From Helicobacter sp. 'house sparrow 1' (GTDB lineage Bacteria; Campylobacterota; Campylobacteria; Campylobacterales; Helicobacteraceae), in contig NZ_FZQY01000007.1 in the NCBI RefSeq assembly GCF_900199585.1, positions 1 to 64,000 on the forward strand: DNA of 64,000 bases. Direction: 5' to 3'. A program made the position numbers and the translations under genes. Below are positions 27,015-35,924 of the stretch, piece by piece (positions within the stretch are counted from its first letter, which is position 1; the number at the start of each line of letters is the position of its first letter). The notes beneath the pieces are model-generated. The model had not been told where the DNA came from and did not search any database. It saw only the letters and a program-made list of their open reading frames with translations.

Positions 27015-27505
27015 AGAATAACCTCAATCTCCTTAGAATCTTCTTGAAGTTTTTTGATTTTTTCTTCTCTATCTTTTTGCAAAGCTAATGCAAGAGTTTT
27101 ATCACTAAGTGCTAAAATTTGTATAGCTAAATATGCTGCATTGACAGCTCCAGCCTTTCCAATTGCCAATGTTCCTACAGGCATTCCACTTGGCATTTGA
27201 ACTGTGCTAAGTAGGGCATCTAATCCATCTAAAGCACCCCCTGATAATGGGACACCAATCACTGGTTTAGTTGTCATTGAAGCAATTGCACCTGCCAAGT
27301 GAGCGGCCATTCCAGCAGCTCCTATGAAAACTTTTGCACCTTTTTGCTCTGCTTCTTTAACATATTGCTTTGTTCTATCTGGACTACGATGAGCCGAAGA
27401 AATAATAACCTCATAAGTTACATTAAATTGTTTTAACACTTCAATGGCTGATTGCATAATCTTATAATCACTCTTGCTACCCATAATAATGCTGACAAAA
27501 TTCAT
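27011..27505 (-). CDS. purE: N5-carboxyaminoimidazole ribonucleotide mutase
   Basis: PurE moves the carboxyl group of N5-CAIR to give CAIR in purine synthesis. The 164-residue protein begins with IIMGSKSDYKIM and has SSAHRSPDR (catalytic His), GAAGMAAHLAGA and GVPLSGGALDGLDALLSTVQ. ATG 27505, behind AAGGAAT, gives the normal class I length; the frame stays open further upstream but would run across the divergent META gene. No purK is nearby. Confidence 0.96.
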   Translation of the reverse strand: MNFVSIIMGSKSDYKIMQSAIEVLKQFNVTYEVIISSAHRSPDRTKQYVKEAEQKGAKVFIGAAGMAAHLAGAIASMTTKPVIGVPLSGGALDGLDALLSTVQMPSGMPVGTLAIGKAGAVNAAYLAIQILALSDKTLALALQKDREEKIKKLQEDSKEIEVIL

Positions 27506-27575
27506 ATTATTCCTTAAGTATTTTTTTGATATTGTAGCAAAGCTAGTGTTGATATAAAGATAAGAGGTTAAGTCT

Positions 27576-27983
27576 TTGAGAGTAATTTTTATTTTGAATT
27601 TATTTTGTTGTCTGTTAGGCGCAACAAGCTTATCTCTTGCTCTAGAGAATAAAATTTTTTTAGGCAAATGGAAAATTGTTGGTATTGAAATAGATGGTAT
27701 TAAAAGACAGGTGCTAGATGAGAATTCTTTTATTATTTTTAAAGAAAAATATTATTTGGGTAATGTTGGCTGTAATGATTTTATAGGCAATTATGCAATT
27801 ATGAGACAAAAGCAAATAGTTCTGATACCAAGTATGATTAAAGAGAAAAATTGCAAAATAGAAAAATTAAATTTTGAGGCGATGTTTTTGCGCTATTTTA
27901 TGGGAGGATTTAGAATTATTGATGAAAAGCAACTCATTATACTTCGAAACAATAGGTTAAGATTTTTATTGAAAAGATTTTGA
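27576..27983 (+). CDS. Exported META-domain (HslJ-like) protein
   Basis: The 135-residue product has a signal peptide (FILNLFCCLLGATSLSLA) and then one META domain. GKWKIVGI starts it, VGCNDFIGNYAI carries the typical Gly-Cys-Asn, and a KNC segment follows, as in HslJ. Such proteins are envelope or stress associated, and their biochemical role is unclear. The start is probably TTG 27576, with AGAGG upstream; the first internal ATG would remove the signal peptide. It is divergent from purE. Confidence 0.7.
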   Translation: MRVIFILNLFCCLLGATSLSLALENKIFLGKWKIVGIEIDGIKRQVLDENSFIIFKEKYYLGNVGCNDFIGNYAIMRQKQIVLIPSMIKEKNCKIEKLNFEAMFLRYFMGGFRIIDEKQLIILRNNRLRFLLKRF

Positions 27984-28024
27984 CATAAGCACTTGCAATT
28001 TTGTGATTTTAAGGCATAGTTGGA

Positions 28025-28030
28025 TATAAT
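28025..28030 (+). promoter_or_regulatory. -10 box for the glycosyltransferase at 28088
   Basis: A perfect TATAAT lies 57 bases before the start codon, in a gap with no other feature. Confidence 0.5.
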
Positions 28031-28087
28031 GAGCACTTTTTAAGATTTTAGCATTATGCTGATAACTTTAAAAAATTAGGGCTTTTT

Positions 28088-29260
28088 ATGAATGTTTTAA
28101 CTTTCAAAATTTCACAAAATGGGGTTTCCTGTGACCCTGATGCCAATCAAGAAATTATAAAATCCTTACAAGAAATAAAAGATATCCAATCTATAGAGTT
28201 TCTTCCATCTACAAAAAAGATCAAAGTAAGCTTCTTGGATTTACAGACAGAAGAAAAAATCTTTCAAGTGGTAAGATCCCAGAGCTTGGATATTGAAAAT
28301 AAACCTTTCTTTTCTGTAATACTACCTGTTTATAATCGAGAGGGTTATATTAAAGAAACTTTAGATTCTATTTTAAATCAAAGTTTTTTAGATTTTGAGG
28401 TTATTGCTATTGATGATGGATCAACAGATAAAAGCATAGAAATACTTGAAGAAAATGCAAAATTATTTGCAAATTTTAAGTTAATTAAATTAAAGCACTG
28501 TGGTGTGAGCGAAGCAAGAAACAAGGGAATACTAAATGCAAAAGGTGATTTCCTTTGTTTTATGGATTCTGATGACTTGCTTTCTAGGGATTATTTTTTA
28601 CATTTTTATCAAGTCATAATGCAAACAGATGCAGATGTGATCAAAAATACTACAATATTAAAATTTTCTACTAAATCCCCAGCCTCTTTGAAAAATAAAA
28701 ATTTAAAAATTTCTAGCATAAAAGAGTTTTATCTCAAACCTAGTAATATCAATCTGGGAGGCACTATATGGAGTTATTGCATTAAAAGGGAGTTGGTGGT
28801 TAAAAATTCAATTTATTTTCTTCCTCAACGCATTATGGAAGATGAGGGATTTGTGTATATGCTCTTGCCCTTATGTAAAAAGTTCATAACATTTAAAGGC
28901 TCTGCATATTACTACCGCCAACATCATAACTCTATAGTTGCAAATGCTCCTGTAGCTTTTGATAGAATCAAAAATTTTAAAGATATTATTCAATGGTATA
29001 GAGAAAAAAATATCATTCAAAAATTTCCAATACCCTTTCATATTCTTTATGATGTGAGTATTAAAAATCCTTCTTATACTCATTATCTTAAAGATTCCCA
29101 AGAGATGTTGCGCTCTTTGAAATTAGAAGAATTTCTAAAGCAAAATAAACTTGCTTATTATCTTTACACATTGGAAATAAAAGATTTTATAAAAGAGCAC
29201 CAAAAGGCTAGAGGTAGATTTAAATATTATTTAAAAAGGTTATTAGGTATCCTTAAGTAA
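28088..29260 (+). CDS. Family 2 glycosyltransferase with an N-terminal HMA-like domain
   Basis: Residues from about 77 onwards form a GT-A domain: FSVILPVYNREGYIKETLDS, IDDGSTDKS, GVSEARNKGILNAKGDF and the metal site FMDSDDLLSRD. Ahead of it is an unusual domain of about 75 residues with the strand-helix-strand-strand-helix look of a heavy-metal-associated fold. It has GVSC at the position of the GMTCxxC loop but no second Cys. The acceptor is probably a surface glycan. The gene stands alone behind its own promoter, and its end overlaps the convergent lgtF-like gene by 18 bases. Confidence 0.8.
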   Translation: MNVLTFKISQNGVSCDPDANQEIIKSLQEIKDIQSIEFLPSTKKIKVSFLDLQTEEKIFQVVRSQSLDIENKPFFSVILPVYNREGYIKETLDSILNQSFLDFEVIAIDDGSTDKSIEILEENAKLFANFKLIKLKHCGVSEARNKGILNAKGDFLCFMDSDDLLSRDYFLHFYQVIMQTDADVIKNTTILKFSTKSPASLKNKNLKISSIKEFYLKPSNINLGGTIWSYCIKRELVVKNSIYFLPQRIMEDEGFVYMLLPLCKKFITFKGSAYYYRQHHNSIVANAPVAFDRIKNFKDIIQWYREKNIIQKFPIPFHILYDVSIKNPSYTHYLKDSQEMLRSLKLEEFLKQNKLAYYLYTLEIKDFIKEHQKARGRFKYYLKRLLGILK

Positions 29261-30796
29261 GCCATTTTTGCACCATTTTTTGGATTGCTCAATGCTTTGT
29301 ATGTAAATTTGATGGTTTTCTTTTAGCATATTGCGAGAATTTTCCTGATGATACAAATGATAGGCTAGGGCATAGAACTTAAGTTTTCTCATTTCTCCCC
29401 CAGCATTTAAAAATCTCACCACAAACTCACTATCTTCTCTTCCCCATCCTATAAAATCTTCATTAAAACCATTGATTGCGTAAGCATCTTCTTTATAAAA
29501 TGCCATATTGCAACCTCTGACAGACAAAAGCTTGTCTTTTTTTATTCCATTTTTTTTATTTTTTTGAGAGAGATAAAAAATAATTTTTGAAAGAATTAAA
29601 TTCCTTTGATTCTTAAATATTTTTTTATTTAAAGCTTTTTTATGATTTTTTTCTTGCATAATACTTTGAGTTTCTAGCTCATTTAATATGATTCTTCCAC
29701 CCTGGATGAAACAACTTTTTTTTGCAAACTTTAAATGATCTTGTATGAAAAATGGAGATAAGATCATATCTCCATCTACAATGATAATATATTCACCTTG
29801 AGCATTTGATATTGCATGATTACGAGATTTTGATAATCGATAACCACAATCCTCCTGCCAAATATGTTTAAGGGGAATTGGAAACTTGTTTTGATAATCT
29901 AAAATAAGCTCCTTTGTATCTTCTCCACTGCCATCATCTGCAATCAAAACCTCATTTGGCATAAGTTTTTGCTCCAAAATAGAATCCAAAACAAGAGCTA
30001 GACGCTCTTTTTGATTATAGGTAGTTACAATAAGACTCACACTAGGGGTAGTTAAAGAGTTTTCATAAAGTTTCATATATTTAAAAAATGCTCCAAGGCC
30101 ATTACAAATACTAATAACAAATCCTCTATAGCCATATAAAAATCCTCTTTTAAAAAGATAATTGCGTATAAAAGTCCAAAAACCCTTCAAGATAGCAATC
30201 ATAGGAGAAGAAAAGCGATGTGGGTTTTGCTGCGCCCAAAGAGAAGAGTAGTGTTGCATCTTGGCTAAAAGTTGTGTAATATCTTTAAAAGAATAATGTT
30301 TGATGCTTCCTTTTAACTTTATCTCTTGAAAATTTTTAGGCACATTTAAGCTTTCATGGACTAAAGCGCTATTAAAGCTAACCTCTTTTTTGTTAAAAAG
30401 TCTTTTTACATAATCAGGATACCAGCCACAAGCCTTGATCCACTCACCATTGTAGTGATTTTTTCTGCTTAGGGCATAAACACAATGTGAATCAAGTTTA
30501 AGATCATTAATGCTCTTGATAGCATCTTCATCTAAAACTTCATCAGAATCTATGCTTAAAATCCAATCATTCTTTGCATATGAGATTGCAAGATTTTTTA
30601 ATGCACCAAAACCTATAAAATCGCTTTGATAAATTTTCACATTATGAAATTGTTTTGCAATCTCTAATGTGTTATCATCACTTAAATTATCAAGCAAAAT
30701 AATTTCATCAAAATTCTTTAAGGCATCCAAACATTCTTTGATGGTTTTTTCAGAATTCTTTACTAAAATTGCAACACTAATTTTTGAGAGATTCAT
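29243..30796 (-). CDS. Two-domain glycosyltransferase, LgtF-like
   Basis: The 517-residue protein joins two GT-A domains. The first (about 5-240; ILVKNSEKTIKECLDAL, LDNLSDDNT, LSIDSDEVLDED) resembles LgtF/WaaE enzymes that glucosylate inner-core heptose. The second (about 247-500; SLIVTTYNQKERLALVLDS, IADDGSGEDT, IIVDGDMIL, GWGREDSEFVVRFLNAGG) is a different GT2 type. Length and layout match the two-domain LgtF of Campylobacter jejuni, so two sugars may be added by one chain. It is last in the operon prfB-cheZ-U32-lgtF, overlapping the U32 gene by 20 bases. Confidence 0.8.
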   Translation of the reverse strand: MNLSKISVAILVKNSEKTIKECLDALKNFDEIILLDNLSDDNTLEIAKQFHNVKIYQSDFIGFGALKNLAISYAKNDWILSIDSDEVLDEDAIKSINDLKLDSHCVYALSRKNHYNGEWIKACGWYPDYVKRLFNKKEVSFNSALVHESLNVPKNFQEIKLKGSIKHYSFKDITQLLAKMQHYSSLWAQQNPHRFSSPMIAILKGFWTFIRNYLFKRGFLYGYRGFVISICNGLGAFFKYMKLYENSLTTPSVSLIVTTYNQKERLALVLDSILEQKLMPNEVLIADDGSGEDTKELILDYQNKFPIPLKHIWQEDCGYRLSKSRNHAISNAQGEYIIIVDGDMILSPFFIQDHLKFAKKSCFIQGGRIILNELETQSIMQEKNHKKALNKKIFKNQRNLILSKIIFYLSQKNKKNGIKKDKLLSVRGCNMAFYKEDAYAINGFNEDFIGWGREDSEFVVRFLNAGGEMRKLKFYALAYHLYHQENSRNMLKENHQIYIQSIEQSKKWCKNGLLKDT

Positions 30797-32123
30797 TGTG
30801 TTTTTTCTCAGGATTAGGAATTCTCAAAAAGCTAAATGCAGGAAGCTTAGCAGGCAACTTAACAGAGTGAATATTCCCACTATGGATACTTGAGAGCTCT
30901 TGTTGATTATCTAACAAAATCTTATTTAAAACCAAAAAGTGCTTATTGCCATCTTGATAAACTTTTCCTATTTCATTTTCAATACTTGGGATTGCGCTAT
31001 CTAAAGGTGCTACAATTTCTAGAGCATCTCCAATATGGATACTATATTTACACAAAAATTCCTCACCATTTTCACTCACTTCCCCACATACTTGAAAATC
31101 CCCATCACTAATTGCACTCTTGTGATTTTGTGTATCTAATCTTTCAAAAGGTCTTCTTATGATATAGCCATCAGTAAATCCTCTATTTTTAAGAGTATGA
31201 AGTTCTTCTTGATAGATTTGAGGATTGATTTTATTTGCATAATAATCTTCAATTGCCATTCTATAAGTTCTTGCAGTAATCCCTGCATAATATGTTGATT
31301 TAGTCCTACCTTCAATCTTTAATGCATCAATTGCATTAGAATCTAAAATTTCTTGCAGATGGCTTGCTAGATTTAAATCTTTAGAATTAAGAATATGGGA
31401 TCCAATTCCCTCTTCTTCTTCAATTTTTATCACTGCATTATTATCTGGAGCTTTAAGATAAATTTCATTATCAAAAGGAACAAGCCTATCTGTTTCTTTA
31501 TCTTTTACAAAATATTCATAATCAAATCTACAATCATTTGCACAACTACCTCTATTAGGCACTCTACCATTTTGAAGAGCAGAGATGAGGCATCTACCAG
31601 AAAAAGCAAAACACATACTTCCATGCACAAAAATTTCAATTTCTAAATCCGGTAAATGTTTTTTTATCTCAATGGCATCCTTTAGACTCATTTCTCTAGC
31701 TGCAACAATTCTTTTTACACCCATTTCATAAAAAACTTCAGCATCCAAAATATTTAATACATTAGCTTGTGTAGAAAGATGAATAGGAATATGTGGTGCA
31801 ATCTTTTTTGCCAATCTAACAACACCAGGTGCAGCAATAATAAATGCATCCGGATTAATATCAGCCATCTGTGTGATATGTTTTTCTAGTAGTTTGATTT
31901 GATGATTAAAAGGAAAGCCATTGATTGCAGCATAAACCTTTTTGCCTCTTTGATGGGCATATTTGATACCCTCTTCAAAGGTTTCAAAATCAAAATTTTT
32001 TCCCGCACGATTTCGTAGTGAAAAATGGCTAACACCGCCATAAACTGCATCAGCACCAAAATTAATAGCAATTTTTAATTTATGTAAATTTCCAGCAGGG
32101 GAGAGTAATTGAACTTTTTTCAT
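30777..32123 (-). CDS. U32-family protein (TrhP/YegQ-like)
   Basis: The 448-residue protein shows LSPAGNLHKLKIAINFGADAV at the N-terminus and the family signature EIFVHGSMCFAFSGRCLIS with conserved cysteines; further cysteines lie in GSCANDCRFDY. It ends with a small beta domain (about 355-430). Family members hydroxylate tRNA uridine 34 (TrhP) or act on 23S rRNA (RlhA). They were earlier called collagenases (H. pylori prtC, HP0169), a label I would not use. It overlaps the CheZ-like gene by 4 bases. Confidence 0.88.
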   Translation of the reverse strand: MKKVQLLSPAGNLHKLKIAINFGADAVYGGVSHFSLRNRAGKNFDFETFEEGIKYAHQRGKKVYAAINGFPFNHQIKLLEKHITQMADINPDAFIIAAPGVVRLAKKIAPHIPIHLSTQANVLNILDAEVFYEMGVKRIVAAREMSLKDAIEIKKHLPDLEIEIFVHGSMCFAFSGRCLISALQNGRVPNRGSCANDCRFDYEYFVKDKETDRLVPFDNEIYLKAPDNNAVIKIEEEEGIGSHILNSKDLNLASHLQEILDSNAIDALKIEGRTKSTYYAGITARTYRMAIEDYYANKINPQIYQEELHTLKNRGFTDGYIIRRPFERLDTQNHKSAISDGDFQVCGEVSENGEEFLCKYSIHIGDALEIVAPLDSAIPSIENEIGKVYQDGNKHFLVLNKILLDNQQELSSIHSGNIHSVKLPAKLPAFSFLRIPNPEKKHNESLKN

Positions 32124-32749
32124 TTTTTCCTTCCAAAAGAGGTAATAATTGCTTGAATTTCATTATCAAATTGATTGTCTTGATCTTCAGTTTCTTGTTT
32201 TGGAAAAACAGGAAGCCTTGTCTCATCAATAGGATCTTGAAATAAATGATGGATATAAAAAGATAAAGCTCTTGTAGTATCCATGATATGATTAATTTTT
32301 TGATGATAGGCTTTTTGGGATTTAAGCTTTTCATCTAAGTTTAAACAGTGTTTTGAAGAATTCTTGCTATTTTCTTGAATGGCAATAATTTTTTCTATCA
32401 CTTCTTGAGTTTCGTGAAATGAATTATCAAAAATCTTTATGTTTGGAAATTTTAATACAAGCTTTTCAAAAATTTCAAGATGTCTAATTGCATAGTTTAG
32501 AATCTCTTGGATATTTTGATTAATGAGTTTGTTCTTATCCTGTAAATTTTTAAGCTCAATATCAGAATCTTCAAGTGCTTTTTGAGACTGCAGAGCTATA
32601 GATTGCAAAGTCTGCAACCTATTTTCCTTATCTTTAAGAGAATCATCTTCTATATCTTGATGAGTTACAGAATGAGGCATTGCTTCAGCTTCCTCATCCC
32701 ATTGTTCTTGATGAGCTTTCATTAGTGCATCAAGTTCTTCTTGATTCAT
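32120..32749 (-). CDS. CheZ-like CheY-P phosphatase (HP0170 type)
   Basis: The 209-residue protein is almost wholly helical and coiled-coil, and corresponds by position (between U32 and prfB) to H. pylori HP0170, a remote CheZ. The C-terminus EIQAIITSFGRKK resembles the CheY-binding tail of CheZ. The N-terminus MNQEELDALMKA resembles the CheY-binding peptide of FliM. In my hand alignment the catalytic DxxxQ of CheZ falls on KAYHQ, which keeps Gln but has Lys for Asp. Dephosphorylating CheY-P to control swimming is the likely role, but activity is uncertain. Confidence 0.6.
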   Translation of the reverse strand: MNQEELDALMKAHQEQWDEEAEAMPHSVTHQDIEDDSLKDKENRLQTLQSIALQSQKALEDSDIELKNLQDKNKLINQNIQEILNYAIRHLEIFEKLVLKFPNIKIFDNSFHETQEVIEKIIAIQENSKNSSKHCLNLDEKLKSQKAYHQKINHIMDTTRALSFYIHHLFQDPIDETRLPVFPKQETEDQDNQFDNEIQAIITSFGRKK

Positions 32750-32772
32750 TGTTTCACTCCTTGACCTTTTCT

Positions 32773-33858
32773 TTAAGTTTTTGAAATCAATACACCCTCT
32801 ATGATACTATCAATATCACCATCTAATATTGCCTCAACATTACTATAGGCAATATTACTACGATTATCCTTAACTTGCTGATAGGGACTTAACACATAGC
32901 TTCTAATCTGATGCCCCCAACCAATTTCACTTTTTTCTTGAGAAGATATCGAGCTATTTTGCTTTTCTCTTTCTATCTCATAGAGCTTAGATTTTAGCAT
33001 TTTTAGAGCTGTAGCCTTATTTTTATGTTGCGATCTGTCATTTTGACATTGCACCACAATACCAGTTGGAAGATGAGTAATTCTGATAGCAGATTCTGTT
33101 TTATTTACATGCTGTCCTCCAGCACCACTTGCACGATAAGTATCAATTCTGATATCTTTTTCTTCAATATCAATTTCTATATTATCATCCAATTCAGGGC
33201 TTACCTGCACACTTGCAAAACTAGTATGTCGCTTTGCATTTGCATCAAATGGACTATTTCTCACTAAACGATGCACTCCATTTTCTGTTTTCATATACCC
33301 ATAGGCATTTTCTCCTTTAATCAGAAATGCAACTCCCTTGATTCCTGCCTCCTCTCCATCTTGATAGTCTAAAATTTCAGCCTTATAACCCTTTCTTTCA
33401 CACCATCTCAAGTACATACGATATAAAATACTCCCCCAATCTTGGCTCTCTGTTCCACCTGCACCAGGCTGGATTGTAACAATAGCATTTGCACCATCAT
33501 ATTCGCCACTTAACATTACTGCTATTTCTACCCGTTTGATAGAATTTTCAAGTTCTGCAGACTCTTCAAATAATAATGCTAGAGTTTCTGCTTCATTTTG
33601 AGAAAGCTCAAAAAGCTCAGAAGCATCATCAATAAGGCTTTTAGCACCCTGATAGGTTTGAATCATTCTCTCAATTTTTGATTTCTCTTTGCCTATCTCT
33701 CCTGCTTTTTTTACATCATTCCAAAAATTACTATCTTGTTCTAAGATAGCAATCTCATCTAATCTTTCTTGTAATTTTTCGGGTTTTATAATTTTTTGGA
33801 TATTATTGATTTTAGTTTTTAAATTTTTTAAAAGTTCGCCGTACTCATAAGAATCCAT
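32773..33858 (-). CDS. prfB: Peptide chain release factor 2
   Basis: RF2 ends translation at UAA and UGA. The 361-residue protein has the stop-recognition SPFDAN and the catalytic GGQ in [15 protein letters not shown]. The whole gene is one frame: the programmed UGA frameshift common in other bacteria is absent here. ATG 33858 ([10 protein letters not shown]) matches the usual Helicobacter start; a TTG at 33885 would add 9 residues. It begins the prfB-cheZ-U32-lgtF operon. Confidence 0.96.
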   Translation of the reverse strand: MDSYEYGELLKNLKTKINNIQKIIKPEKLQERLDEIAILEQDSNFWNDVKKAGEIGKEKSKIERMIQTYQGAKSLIDDASELFELSQNEAETLALLFEESAELENSIKRVEIAVMLSGEYDGANAIVTIQPGAGGTESQDWGSILYRMYLRWCERKGYKAEILDYQDGEEAGIKGVAFLIKGENAYGYMKTENGVHRLVRNSPFDANAKRHTSFASVQVSPELDDNIEIDIEEKDIRIDTYRASGAGGQHVNKTESAIRITHLPTGIVVQCQNDRSQHKNKATALKMLKSKLYEIEREKQNSSISSQEKSEIGWGHQIRSYVLSPYQQVKDNRSNIAYSNVEAILDGDIDSIIEGVLISKT

Positions 33859-34086
33859 GCCTAATACACTCTCAAATTTACTCAAAGTTTTAGACTACTT
33901 AAGTCTATGTTTTTAGAAACAGAATTCTACAACAAAAAAGAATAAAAATATCTGAACTCCTCAAGAAGATTCTAATCCACAAATCTTTGTCATATCAATC
34001 TTAAAAAACCAAGATTAAAAACTTACAAGAGCCATAAATTACTCATTGTAACTGAATAGAATCAAAAGAATTAAATACTTTTTTGA

Positions 34087-34092
34087 TACAAT
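34087..34092 (+). promoter_or_regulatory. Candidate -10 box for the lepA-pabB-pabA operon
   Basis: TACAAT lies about 40 bases before the lepA start. The 275-base gap between divergent prfB and lepA otherwise holds only weak stems (for example AATCTT at 33997-34002 with AAGATT at 34011-34016) and no credible gene. Confidence 0.45.
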
Positions 34093-34133
34093 TTCATTAG
34101 TTTTTTACATATTTTTGAGGAAGTTTTGGAGTG

Positions 34134-35924
34134 ATGGATAAAATTAGAAATTTTTCTATTATTGCACATATTGATCATGGAAAGTCTACTCTTGCAGATA
34201 GGCTCATTCAAGAATGTGGTGGTGTTAGTGATAGAGAAATGGTAAGTCAAATAATGGACACAATGGATATTGAAAAGGAAAGAGGTATCACAATAAAGGC
34301 ACAATCTGTGCGTTTAAAATACTCCTATCAAGGGGAAGAGTATATCCTAAACCTTATAGATACTCCAGGGCATGTTGATTTTAGTTATGAGGTAAGTCGG
34401 AGTTTAAGTAGTTGTGAGGGAGCGCTTCTTGTAGTGGATGCCTCACAGGGAGTAGAAGCCCAAACTATTGCAAATGTATATATTGCACTTGATAATAATT
34501 TAGAAATTATTCCTGTAATCAATAAAATTGATTTACCTGCAGCAGATCCACTAAGGGTTGCTGAAGAAATAGAATCTAGTATAGGTATTGACTGCACAGA
34601 TGCATTAGAGGTAAGTGCAAAAAGTGGTGTAGGGATTAAAGAACTAATTGAAAGAATTATCACGCAAGTACCACCACCAAATGGCAATAAACAAGCACCA
34701 ACAAAAGCTCTCATCTATGATTCTTGGTTTGATAATTATTTGGGAGCATTAGCGCTTGTAAGGGTGATTGATGGAAAAATTTCATTGAATCAAAAAGTGA
34801 TGATTATGAGTACAGAGAAAAAACACGAAGTATTGGGCTTATATTATCCTCACCCCTTGCAAAAAATCAAAACACAGAGTATTGAGTGCGGAGAGATTGG
34901 AATCATATCTCTTGGTTTAAAGAGTGTTACTGATATGGCTGTGGGGGACACTATTACAGATGCAAACTACCCGACAAAATCTCCAATTGAGGGTTTTATG
35001 CCCGCTAAACCCTTTGTGTTTGCTGGTATCTATCCTATTGAGACAGATAAATTTGAGGAATTAAGAGATGCACTCAATAAATTGCGTTTAAATGATTCTG
35101 CTTTAAGCTTTGAACCAGAAACAAGCATAGCGCTTGGTTTTGGCTTTAGGGTAGGTTTTCTAGGACTTTTGCATATGGAGGTTGTCAAAGAGAGATTAGA
35201 GAGGGAGTTTGGACTTATGCTAATTGCAACCGCCCCAACTGTAGTGTATGAAGTTGAGCTTACTGATGGAAGCAAGGTAATGGTACAAAACCCTAGTGAA
35301 TTGCCTCCTGAGCAAAAAATTGCAAGTATTAAAGAACCCTATGTCAGAGCATCCATCATTACCCCATCTGATTATCTTGGCAATATTATTACTCTACTTA
35401 GTAATCGCAGAGGAATACAAGAAAAAATGGATTATTTAAGTCAAAATCGTGTAATGCTAGAGTATGCAATTCCTAGCAATGAAATTGTAATGGATTTTTA
35501 CGACAAGCTAAAGTCCTGCACAAAAGGTTATGCAAGTTTTGATTATGAACCCATAGAATCTAGAGTAGGTGATTTGGTTAAGCTTGATGTGAGGGTTGCA
35601 GGTGAAGTAGTAGATGCACTATCTATCATTGTAGATAAATCCAAAAGCTATGAAAAAGGTAAGGCTCTTGTAGAATCTATGAAAGAACTTGTTCCAAGAC
35701 AATTGTTTGAGGTTGCAATTCAAGCAAGTATTGGAAATAAAATTATTGCACGAGAAACAATCAAATCAATGGGAAAAAATGTAACTGCTAAGTGTTATGG
35801 TGGAGACATTACAAGAAAACGAAAACTACTTGAAAAACAAAAAGAAGGTAAAAAACGCATGAAAGCCATTGGTAAAGTAGAACTACCCCAAGAGGCCTTT
35901 TTGGCAGTTTTAAAAATTGATTAA
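34134..35924 (+). CDS. lepA: Elongation factor 4 (LepA)
   Basis: LepA is a ribosome-binding GTPase that helps initiation and back-translocation. The 596-residue protein shows [14 protein letters not shown] (G1), ERGITIKAQ (G2), [12 protein letters not shown] (G3), [10 protein letters not shown] (G4) and the LepA-specific C-terminal domain ending [20 protein letters not shown] 34134 is preferred to the adjacent GTG 34131. The stop shares a base with the pabB start (TAATG). Confidence 0.97.
   Translation: MDKIRNFSIIAHIDHGKSTLADRLIQECGGVSDREMVSQIMDTMDIEKERGITIKAQSVRLKYSYQGEEYILNLIDTPGHVDFSYEVSRSLSSCEGALLVVDASQGVEAQTIANVYIALDNNLEIIPVINKIDLPAADPLRVAEEIESSIGIDCTDALEVSAKSGVGIKELIERIITQVPPPNGNKQAPTKALIYDSWFDNYLGALALVRVIDGKISLNQKVMIMSTEKKHEVLGLYYPHPLQKIKTQSIECGEIGIISLGLKSVTDMAVGDTITDANYPTKSPIEGFMPAKPFVFAGIYPIETDKFEELRDALNKLRLNDSALSFEPETSIALGFGFRVGFLGLLHMEVVKERLEREFGLMLIATAPTVVYEVELTDGSKVMVQNPSELPPEQKIASIKEPYVRASIITPSDYLGNIITLLSNRRGIQEKMDYLSQNRVMLEYAIPSNEIVMDFYDKLKSCTKGYASFDYEPIESRVGDLVKLDVRVAGEVVDALSIIVDKSKSYEKGKALVESMKELVPRQLFEVAIQASIGNKIIARETIKSMGKNVTAKCYGGDITRKRKLLEKQKEGKKRMKAIGKVELPQEAFLAVLKID

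Noticed and set aside
32773..33858. Programmed frameshift in prfB
   Set aside because: The gene is a single uninterrupted frame with no early UGA.
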